Shown here: positions 6,744 to 12,723 of the stretch, one piece after another
How positions within the stretch are numbered: the first letter of the stretch is position 1
Layout: the number at the start of each line of letters is the position of its first letter
NCBI GenBank assembly: GCA_036759185.1
Contig: DAIOVD010000123.1
Location: 1-12,723, forward strand
Direction of reading: 5' to 3'
Source of the DNA: CAMDMI01 sp036759185
GTDB taxonomy: Bacteria > Bacteroidota > Bacteroidia > Cytophagales > Flexibacteraceae
DNA length: 12,723 nt
Translations under genes and position numbers: made by a program
Notes under the pieces: model-generated
Told to the model about the DNA's origin: nothing
The model's database searches: none
Seen by the model: only the letters and a program-made list of their open reading frames with translations

Positions 6744-6926
6744 ATGATTACAAAAGAAAAGTTGATCGAAACGATTCAACATTTACCAACCAATTTTTCA
6801 ATGGAAGAAGTGTATGAGAGTCTGCTGCTTCTGGAGAAAATTGAAAAAGGACTTCAGGATAGTGCGGAGGGTAAGGTGATTGCAGAAATTGAGCTGGATT
6901 CGCATTTGCCGACATGGTTGGTATAA
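6744..6926 (+). CDS. Small antitoxin-like protein of a ParDE/RelBE-type module
   Basis: 60 residues starting MITKEKLIETIQHLP. It has a predicted helical core with an acidic C-terminal half (MEEVYESLLLLEKIEKGLQ) and resembles the short Bacteroidota antitoxins encoded just before ParE/RelE toxins; I do not recognise a defined DNA-binding motif. ATG 6744 is preferred over the in-frame ATG at 6696, which would add a hydrophobic 16-residue extension not expected for such proteins. Its stop (6924-6926) lies inside the toxin gene, whose ATG is at 6914, a 13-nt overlap typical of toxin-antitoxin operons. Function is inferred mainly from that arrangement and the downstream toxin. Confidence 0.6.
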   Translation: MITKEKLIETIQHLPTNFSMEEVYESLLLLEKIEKGLQDSAEGKVIAEIELDSHLPTWLV

Positions 6927-7220
6927 GTTGGACGGAGAACGCAAAGAATGATCTGATTTCAATCGCTGAGTTCATTGCAAAATGACTCTATAAAATTTGC
7001 ACGCATCACTGTCAGAGAAATCAGACTCGCTACCCAAAATTTAAGAAACCTGCCAAACTTGGGCAGGTTTGTTCCTGAGGTAAACGACCAACGCATCAGG
7101 GAAATTATCCATAAAAATTACCGAATCATTTATTGGGTCAAAAATGCGGAATCGATTGAGATTCTGACCGTTCACCATTCCGCTAAATTCCTTTTCCCCG
7201 AAACCATTCGTAAATCCTGA
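6914..7220 (+). pseudogene. ParE/RelE-family toxin, frameshifted
   Basis: Two frames together make one ParE-like toxin of about 101 residues, the normal length. The first part, from ATG 6914, reads MVGISWTENAKNDLISIAEFIAK and stops at TGA 6983-6985. The second, in the next frame, reads DSIKFARITVREIRLATQNL, then a P-x-x-G-R-x-V-P segment, then R-I-I-Y and a C-terminal I-L-T-V-H-H-S, ending at 7220. These are classic ParE features: the SWT-x-x-A N-terminal strand and helix, the PNLGRFVPE loop, and the YRIIYW strand. Dropping the T at 6983 restores one frame (IAK-DSIKF). The simplest reading is a disabled toxin with its antitoxin remaining. A sequencing error in the AAAAT run or a rescued +1 frameshift are alternatives; see findings. 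Confidence 0.75.
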
Positions 7221-7391
7221 TAAAGGTTGAGAAAGCAATAACTGGAACGGAATCCTCTTTTGAGTTTTGAGTTCTTCCTTTTGATATAATTCTTAATTAT
7301 CCGCATGGTTCAGTATCACCCCGAATCAACAGTCGTTTTCCCAATATCCTTCGAATGCTCTGCGAATAATCAGGGAAAAGCAGGAATCCCA

Positions 7392-10109
7392 CTATTCCAC
7401 CACAAATCTCCTCAAAACTTTTCCTGTTTCATGTTGAATCTCAAGAGTATACAGTCCGTTTTTCAGGTTCGAGATATCCAGATCCAGGATTTTATCTGCT
7501 TCAAATTGTTGGGACATCACCGATCGGCCGGAAACATCCATCACCCGAAGAGAGCTGCCGCCTTTTAATTCATTCAGGTCTACAAACAAAGTTGTCCGGG
7601 CAGGATTCGGATACACAAAAACAGACTCGAGAATCCTGGATTTCAATTCATCCTCTGTAGTCCCGGATCGACCAAGGGCTGAAGAAGGGGTAAGAACCAA
7701 TTGAGGTCGGTTTAAAGTCGCCTCCCTTGAATTAAAATCAATCCGACTGATGTTATTTCCCGAATTGATTAGTTTCAGATTGATCACCGTTTTCCCCAAC
7801 GCTCTTTGGCTTGAAATATAGGAAGTAAGGTCCCATTCATAATAGGTTTTGCTTACTCCAACCACCGTTCTGACAGCCACAATCGTAGTGGAATGGGCTG
7901 GCTTATTGTTCCATTTCGCCCCTGTTTCGGTCCAAGTATCGGTCGGAATATCGTGCACCTCGACCTGAATGGAGGCATTGTTTTTATCACTCAGACCACC
8001 ATACAACCTAAGTTTTGCCGAACCTAGGGTTGCTGTGAAACTTCCAATGTCAAAACGCAAAAGGGTTTCTCTCTTCCAGGCATTATCCGTTGTCGTTTTT
8101 GTGATCAAGGTTGAAGAAGTTCCAAAGTTGGTATTGGCATTCGTCCCGCTGTGCACATAGGCATCGGCAATGGGCCCAAGGGTTACTGCCGGCGATAAAG
8201 AGAAAATGGCCGAATATGTGGTATTGGCGGTCGGCGTAGAAATGGTCTGATAATTCGCTCCTCCGTGAACCCAGTTTGAAAAGGAATAATTTCCCTGCGG
8301 ACTCAAAGCTCCGATGTTCCGGAGAATACCCTGTACACTTGAAATGGAAAACGGGGAAGTAAACAATTGCCCATCGAGAACCACTTTCAAACCAGAAGGT
8401 TGGGTGTTGAAACTTAACGTACTTAATCTGGGAAACACATCCTGAAACGTAGTGTCTTTCAGGCCAAGGGGATCCGTTGCGACCAGATAAAACCGAAACC
8501 AAACGTTGGTGGCCGTCTCCCCACTTGTTGGGACGGTAAAAGAACCTGAACCACCCGTCGTTAAAGGCATGGCAGGGTGGATGTGAGTATCATGATGAAA
8601 ATCTACAAACCAACTCAAAGATGTATTGGGGATGGAGCCCGTTTCCGGATCGGTTCCGTTTCCGGAATACTGGATGATCTGCCCTCCTCCATACGTAGTT
8701 CCGATGGCTGGGAAAGTGATGGCCGCTGTTGGTTTCTGATTGGGTTGGGTTACGGTTAAAACTGCGTTGTTGCTGGTTGAAAAAAGCGTTCCCGGTCCAT
8801 AACTCACCTCAACGGAATACGTTCCGGCATCACCTGTAGTAACAGCAGGAATGGAATAAACAGATGAATTGGCTCCGCTAATATTGGCTCCTCCTTTTCG
8901 CCATTGGTAAAACAAGGGTTGCGATCCTGTGGCTGTCACAGAAAATGAAACGGGACTTCCGGCGGGAATACTTTGGCTTTGGGGTTGGCTGGTAAGGGTG
9001 GGAGGCGATGCGGGAGCGGAATAGGTAATTTTATAAATGCCAGACGCAGCCCGGGATAGAAAATAGATATTTCCATCGGGCCCGGTTCCCATATTGACGG
9101 CCGAGCCTGCAATGGTTGTCCCAAAACCAGAACGTGTTGCGGGAGAAGTTGAAAGGTCAAGCCGATCCATCCATTTACTGCAATAGTCGAGGAAAAAGTA
9201 ATTACCCAAATAGGAAGCAGGATAATTGGTGGAGCCTGGATTGAAAAAAGTTCCACCGGTAATGGCGCATCCACTGGTATGGTTATAGGTATAAACCGGA
9301 TTGGTAAACGCAACATTGGTACTAACTCCTTCGGCAGTTGGCCATCCAAAATTTTTGGCTCCGGTTGTGGCATCGTTGATTTCTTCCCAGGTATTCTGGC
9401 CTACATCGTTTACGAAAATTCGGCCGGTTACCGGTTGAATGGAAAGGGAATATGGATTTCGAAGGCCATAAGCCCAGACCCGTTGCCGTTTCACATTGGT
9501 ACTGGAAATAAACGGATTATCGGCTGGGGCGGTACCGTCTGTATTGAGGCGAAGGATTTTGCCATGGTAGGTATCCAGATTTTGGGAATTGGCAGAATTG
9601 GCGTTTTCTCCGATCCCAACATACAGTTTTCCATCTTTTCCAAACTGCATCGTTCCACCATTGTGATTGGTGGCTGAACTGAGGGGGTCAAGGTTTAGGA
9701 TAACCAACTCTGATCCTGCCAGGGCCACATCTCCGTTGGCTGTAAAACGGCTGATCCGGTTATTGGATGCCGTTGAAAGGGTGTAGTACAGATAAATATA
9801 AGAATTGGAAACAAAATTCGGGTCGAAGGCAATCCCGAGCAATCCTCGTTCTCCTGAACTATTCACCGAAAGGCTGACAAAGGGTGTGACCAGCAAACCC
9901 CCGTTTTTAATGACCCGAAGCTGGCCATTTTGCTGAGCAACAAATATCCGGCCATCAGGCGAAAAGCTAAAACAAGTGGGACTTGATATTCCATTTGCCA
10001 CTAAAACCTGGCTAAAACCCGTCGGCAAAACCTGCGCTGTTATGGGTTTGCATAATCCTGAAACAAGGTAGAGGGTTATGGATATCCAGAAGGTAAAAAG
10101 GCTTTTCAT
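7392..10109 (-). CDS. Secreted glucose/sorbosone dehydrogenase-like protein with Ig-like, DNRLRE-type and T9SS sorting domains
   Basis: 905 residues from ATG at 10109 (minus strand). The frame extends to a TTG at 10130, but the ATG gives a clean signal peptide (MKSLFTFWISITLYLVSG, cleavage near Ala25 in ITA-QV). Residues about 30-365 form a PQQ-dependent glucose/sorbosone dehydrogenase beta-propeller: SSPTCFSFSPDGRIFVAQQ, ERGLLGIAFDPNF, NHNGGTMQFGKDGKLYVGIG, YGLRNPYSL, and a VGQNTWEEIN segment before NFGWP. Residues 371-455 are Ig-like (SQPQSQSIPAGSPVSF; YQW; DAGTYSVEVS). Residues 460-640 are a mixed beta region with a GTDPETG segment. Residues 645-806 look like a DNRLRE-type domain (ADAYVHSGTNANTNFGTS; ETLLRFDI). 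Residues 828-905 are a T9SS type A sorting domain (YPNPARTTLFV, LKNGLYTLEI). Likely exported by T9SS and surface-bound or released. The enzyme activity and PQQ use are not proven by sequence. Confidence 0.85.
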   Translation of the reverse strand: MKSLFTFWISITLYLVSGLCKPITAQVLPTGFSQVLVANGISSPTCFSFSPDGRIFVAQQNGQLRVIKNGGLLVTPFVSLSVNSSGERGLLGIAFDPNFVSNSYIYLYYTLSTASNNRISRFTANGDVALAGSELVILNLDPLSSATNHNGGTMQFGKDGKLYVGIGENANSANSQNLDTYHGKILRLNTDGTAPADNPFISSTNVKRQRVWAYGLRNPYSLSIQPVTGRIFVNDVGQNTWEEINDATTGAKNFGWPTAEGVSTNVAFTNPVYTYNHTSGCAITGGTFFNPGSTNYPASYLGNYFFLDYCSKWMDRLDLSTSPATRSGFGTTIAGSAVNMGTGPDGNIYFLSRAASGIYKITYSAPASPPTLTSQPQSQSIPAGSPVSFSVTATGSQPLFYQWRKGGANISGANSSVYSIPAVTTGDAGTYSVEVSYGPGTLFSTSNNAVLTVTQPNQKPTAAITFPAIGTTYGGGQIIQYSGNGTDPETGSIPNTSLSWFVDFHHDTHIHPAMPLTTGGSGSFTVPTSGETATNVWFRFYLVATDPLGLKDTTFQDVFPRLSTLSFNTQPSGLKVVLDGQLFTSPFSISSVQGILRNIGALSPQGNYSFSNWVHGGANYQTISTPTANTTYSAIFSLSPAVTLGPIADAYVHSGTNANTNFGTSSTLITKTTTDNAWKRETLLRFDIGSFTATLGSAKLRLYGGLSDKNNASIQVEVHDIPTDTWTETGAKWNNKPAHSTTIVAVRTVVGVSKTYYEWDLTSYISSQRALGKTVINLKLINSGNNISRIDFNSREATLNRPQLVLTPSSALGRSGTTEDELKSRILESVFVYPNPARTTLFVDLNELKGGSSLRVMDVSGRSVMSQQFEADKILDLDISNLKNGLYTLEIQHETGKVLRRFVVE

Positions 10110-10127
10110 AGGTAAATAGGTTTGGAC

Positions 10128-10135
10128 CAAAACTA
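10128..10135 (-). promoter_or_regulatory. Candidate Bacteroidota -7 box (TAGTTTTG) for the GSDH-like gene
   Basis: On the minus strand TAGTTTTG matches the Bacteroidota sigma-70-type -7 consensus TAnnTTTG. It ends 18 nt before the ATG at 10109, which would leave a leader of about 12 nt. No clear TTTG -33 element is visible upstream. The near-identical box and spacing before the divergent gene at 10662 raises confidence. Confidence 0.4.
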
Positions 10136-10400
10136 GGCCTTAATGGTGTTACGATAAAATGAATTTGTTTCATAATTTTTTGATAATGAGTATATTAAAT
10201 GGGGTTCATCCTATAGATTTCTGGGAAAAACAACTTTTTTCCTTTCGAGGTGCGTGACTGAAAATCTTGTATTAACCGGAATTGAACACTCCCCTCTCAT
10301 AAAATCCGGCAGTGCCAGGTTTCATTCTTTTCCAGCTGCGAGTCGCATTGAAGAGCGAAGACCGAAACCCTGACCGTGAGCCAGGACACAGTCGAAGTGC

Positions 10401-10511
10401 TTTTGTCATAAAAACCCTTGTCATTAAAAATTTTATGCAGAAAAAATTATGACAAGATTCTGTCATTAAAATGGCTGTCATTAAAAAAATTATGCACGAA
10501 ATTTTATGACA
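10401..10511. repeat. Structured dispersed repeat, copy B
   Basis: Second copy of the 111-bp repeat at 6480-6590, same orientation, no indels. Here the hairpin words are intact: TGTCAT at 10404, 10419, 10461 and 10476, and ATGACA at 10449 and 10506. Unit 1 (10404-10460) and unit 2 (10461-10517) are 57-bp tandem units about 75% identical by eye. Perfect terminal arms CTTGTCAT/ATGACAAG flank unit 1's second half and CTGTCAT/ATGACAG flank unit 2's. The 57-bp period is a multiple of three, which keeps a spurious minus-strand frame open through both units. Confidence 0.85.
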
Positions 10512-10634
10512 GATTTCCAGCCTTGTTCCTGATCGTAAGGTTGAATTGGTGATTCCTGATTTCGCTGAAGTACGCAGGCAAATTGAGTTTATGAAAATAT
10601 TCTGCACTTCACATGCTCATTTTCAGAATTTTAA

Positions 10635-10642
10635 TAGATTTG
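10635..10642 (+). promoter_or_regulatory. Candidate Bacteroidota -7 box (TAGATTTG) for the large secreted protein gene
   Basis: TAGATTTG is an exact match to the TAnnTTTG -7 consensus of Bacteroidota. It ends 19 nt before the ATG at 10662, mirroring the arrangement upstream of the divergent gene. A convincing -33 TTTG at the expected distance is absent; the nearest T-rich word (around 10620) is too close. Confidence 0.45.
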
Positions 10643-10661
10643 AAAATTGTCGCCCCCTTAT

Positions 10662-12723
10662 ATGAAACATTTCACATCTGCCCTGTTCTGCCTTTTCCTG
10701 ATACTTATTTCCCACTCCGGAATCATATATGCCCAGACGGCTGGTCTCGACCAGAGTGTCATGCTTCGGGCTACTGTTCAGGATTCCCCACCTCAGATCC
10801 ACCTTTATTGGATCGCCACAGTGAATTGCCAGGGATTTCAGATATCCAGAAAGAAAAAGACAGACACCAACTTTACCATTATCGTATCTTCTTTGCCAGG
10901 AACGAAAAATGATTGGTTGGATGTCAATGTTCAACCTGGTGTTGAGTATGAGTATCAAGTGTACCGTTTTGGAGGAGCCGGACTTTACGGCGGCCCGAAC
11001 GGATATGGCTATATTTCTTCTGGCATCCAGGTTGAACCCAATCCTTTTAAAGGATCGGTTGTTTTGCTGGTAGACAGCAATCTGGTCTGGAATTCTCTTA
11101 CGAAAAATGCCATCTGGCAATGGAAACAGGATGTGGCTGGTGAAGGATGGGATGTAATCGACGTAGAAGTTGCGCCGGCCGATAGTGTGAAATCCGTAAA
11201 AAGGAAACTCACAAACCTCTACCGCTCAAAACCCTTCCGCTCCATATTCATTCTGGGTAAAGTTCCGGTTCCCTATTCGGGAAATATTGCGCCTGATGCC
11301 CACCCTGAGCACATGGGAGCATGGCCAACAGATGCTTATTATGCCGATACCCTTGCCTGGCCGGATGTGTCGGTGAATACCTCAACTGCTTTTGATCCCC
11401 GCAACCGTAATGTGCCGGGAGATGGTAAATTCGATAAGTCAACCTCGGTCCGGCAAATAGAAACAGGTAGAGTCGATATGCGGAATTTACCTCAGTTTGG
11501 ACTTTCGGAGGCAGCCCTCATCAAGCGGTATCTCACCAAAAACCATCTGTTCCGCACCGCAGAAATTCATATTGAAGACAGAGCCATGCACGATGACCAG
11601 GCCACTGGTCTTAATTTCGGCGCCACTGCCTGGAGAGGATATTCAACCCTCTGCCGGAACGGAAACATTCCCTATAGCCAATACGCAACCATCGGGACCG
11701 GAAATTTCCGGATCTCCTGCATCAACCACGACTTTCTCTGGTCGGGTAGTTGGGGGCCTGGAAGCTATACCACTGTGGGCACAAACCAGTCGATCCATTT
11801 TAAAACGGATTCTTTACGGACAGTTTTCACGGCTTTTCTGGGAAGTTATTCCGGCGACTGGGACAGCCCAAGCAACAATTTTCTTCGATGTGCACTGGCA
11901 AACCGTGGCCCTGTTCTGACCACCTGCTGGTCAGGAAGACCGTTCTGGTACTTTCACCACATGGGTATGGGAGAGAGTATTGGTTATAGTGCAATCATTA
12001 CCCAAAACAATCAAAGTGCATATGTGACAGGAGATTACCCGAATCAAATCCATATCAATCTTCTCGGAGACCCAACCCTGAAACTTCATCCGATAAAACG
12101 AATAAAGCAGCTTCAATGTGCAACGCAATCAGGCGTTACAAGGCTTTCATGGAAGCCTTCCGGCGATACAGTTTCAGGATATCATGTATTTAAAAAAGTT
12201 GCAGGGTCAAATAAATTCATAAAACTCTCAACCACCATTGTTCCGGACACGACTTTCCAGGACATGTGCAGTGCAAATGGATTGACAATTTATATGGTAC
12301 GTCCGGTAAGACTTGAAACTTCCTATACCGGAACCTATTGGAATTACGGAACCGGGATACTCGATACTACGCTGATTACAAACGGACAGGTGATTAATCC
12401 AGACCCATTGGTGAAAATCAGGATGCCAGATTCTTTGCCAACCTGCCCAAAAAATATGGAATTTCAATTACAAACCATTGCCACTTCCCTGCCTCATTAT
12501 TTCCGTTGGTACCGGAATGGAATTCTGATCGACTCTTCCAATGTTCCTTACCATTCTGTCTTTTGCCATGTACCCAATATTCAGTTGGTGTGTGAACTCG
12601 TTTTCACCGGTGGATGCTATCTGAACCGGATCGTCCGATCGGATACGCTTTTTCTGAATATGACCTTTCACCCACCTTTTCAGGCAACTCTTCTATTCCA
12701 GCCCAATACAGTATGTAAACACC
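10662..12723 (+). CDS. Large secreted protein with FN3-like domains and a gingipain (C25)-like core (3' partial)
   Basis: The frame is open from ATG 10662 to the last base (687 full codons) with no stop, so the C-terminus is outside the window. A signal peptide is clear: MKHFTSALFCLFLILISHSG, cleavage near Ala24 (IYA-QT). Residues about 30-125 look like an FN3-type domain (IHLYWIATVNCQGFQISRK; VEYEYQVYRFG). Residues 130-475 resemble the C25/gingipain-like fold: KGSVVLLVDSN, SIFILGKVPVPY, ETGRVDM, FTAFLGSYSGDWD, CWSGRPFWYFHHMGMGESIG, and the terminal INLLGDPTLKLHP typical of C25-like proteins. Residues 484-570 look like a second FN3 domain (TRLSWKPSGDTVSGYHVFKK) and 585-665 like an Ig/PKD-type domain. 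At the expected nucleophile position the FLGSYSGDWD segment has no Cys, so peptidase activity is doubtful. A T9SS sorting domain is expected downstream but not seen. Confidence 0.75.
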   Translation, partial: MKHFTSALFCLFLILISHSGIIYAQTAGLDQSVMLRATVQDSPPQIHLYWIATVNCQGFQISRKKKTDTNFTIIVSSLPGTKNDWLDVNVQPGVEYEYQVYRFGGAGLYGGPNGYGYISSGIQVEPNPFKGSVVLLVDSNLVWNSLTKNAIWQWKQDVAGEGWDVIDVEVAPADSVKSVKRKLTNLYRSKPFRSIFILGKVPVPYSGNIAPDAHPEHMGAWPTDAYYADTLAWPDVSVNTSTAFDPRNRNVPGDGKFDKSTSVRQIETGRVDMRNLPQFGLSEAALIKRYLTKNHLFRTAEIHIEDRAMHDDQATGLNFGATAWRGYSTLCRNGNIPYSQYATIGTGNFRISCINHDFLWSGSWGPGSYTTVGTNQSIHFKTDSLRTVFTAFLGSYSGDWDSPSNNFLRCALANRGPVLTTCWSGRPFWYFHHMGMGESIGYSAIITQNNQSAYVTGDYPNQIHINLLGDPTLKLHPIKRIKQLQCATQSGVTRLSWKPSGDTVSGYHVFKKVAGSNKFIKLSTTIVPDTTFQDMCSANGLTIYMVRPVRLETSYTGTYWNYGTGILDTTLITNGQVINPDPLVKIRMPDSLPTCPKNMEFQLQTIATSLPHYFRWYRNGILIDSSNVPYHSVFCHVPNIQLVCELVFTGGCYLNRIVRSDTLFLNMTFHPPFQATLLFQPNTVCKH

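Larger units (their letters stand above)
10110..10661. other. Divergent intergenic region with promoters and repeat copy B
   Basis: 552 bp between the two divergently transcribed secreted-protein genes. It contains a candidate -7 box for each gene, repeat copy B (10401-10511), and a GC-richer stretch at about 10318-10400 that differs from its AT-rich flanks. No coding frame is convincing; the minus-strand frame at 10272-10607 runs through the repeat and has no recognisable family. Confidence 0.6.

Noticed and set aside
7305..7568. Plus-strand 87-codon frame downstream of the toxin
   Set aside because: It overlaps the T9SS sorting domain coding sequence on the other strand and resembles no known protein; the 7221-7391 interval appears noncoding.
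11497..11919. Plus-strand 140-codon frame
   Set aside because: It is a shifted-frame shadow inside the long secreted-protein frame that starts at 10662 and stays open to the window end.

Overview
The window looks like a draft or metagenome-assembled contig of a Bacteroidota (FCB-group) bacterium. Evidence: a secreted protein ends in a type IX secretion (T9SS) type A sorting domain, both secreted-protein genes have a Bacteroidota-like TAGNTTTG -7 box about 18-19 nt before the start codon, and Shine-Dalgarno sequences are mostly absent. A run of exactly 100 N (6215-6314) is a scaffold gap of unknown true size.

Region 1 (1-6410, + strand) is a tightly packed aromatic-acid catabolic cluster. In order it encodes: the C-terminal Old-Yellow-Enzyme domain of an anthraniloyl-/salicylyl-CoA 5-hydroxylase-type flavoprotein (5' end outside the window), a benzoate/2-aminobenzoate-CoA ligase, a 4HBT hotdog thioesterase, a branch-1 nitrilase-superfamily enzyme, a gentisate-1,2-dioxygenase-like bicupin, a fumarylacetoacetate-hydrolase (FAH) family enzyme running into the gap, and after the gap a short C-terminal fragment resembling the maleate isomerase/Asp-Glu racemase family. 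Read together, they suggest a CoA-primed route: aromatic acid to aryl-CoA, 5-hydroxylation, thioester hydrolysis to a gentisate-type 2,5-substituted benzoate, ring cleavage, isomerisation and acylpyruvate hydrolysis. The nitrilase-family gene is the informative oddity. If the substrate is anthranilate, ring cleavage of 5-hydroxyanthranilate between C1 and the amino-bearing C2 would leave an amide (maleamylpyruvate), which needs a C-N hydrolase to release ammonia. The reductase domain appears to lack the usual OYE acid tyrosine, which would fit a route that keeps the ring aromatic.

Region 2 (6411-7391) is AT-richer. It holds the first copy of a 111-bp structured repeat and a ParDE/RelE-like toxin-antitoxin pair whose toxin frame is broken by one base.

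Region 3 (7392-10109, - strand) is a 905-residue secreted glucose/sorbosone-dehydrogenase-like beta-propeller protein with Ig-like, DNRLRE-type and T9SS sorting domains. Region 4 (10110-10661) is noncoding and holds the second copy of the repeat and a divergent promoter region. Region 5 (10662 to the window end, + strand) is a long secreted protein with FN3-like domains around a gingipain (C25)-like core that seems to lack the catalytic cysteine; it stays open to the last base.
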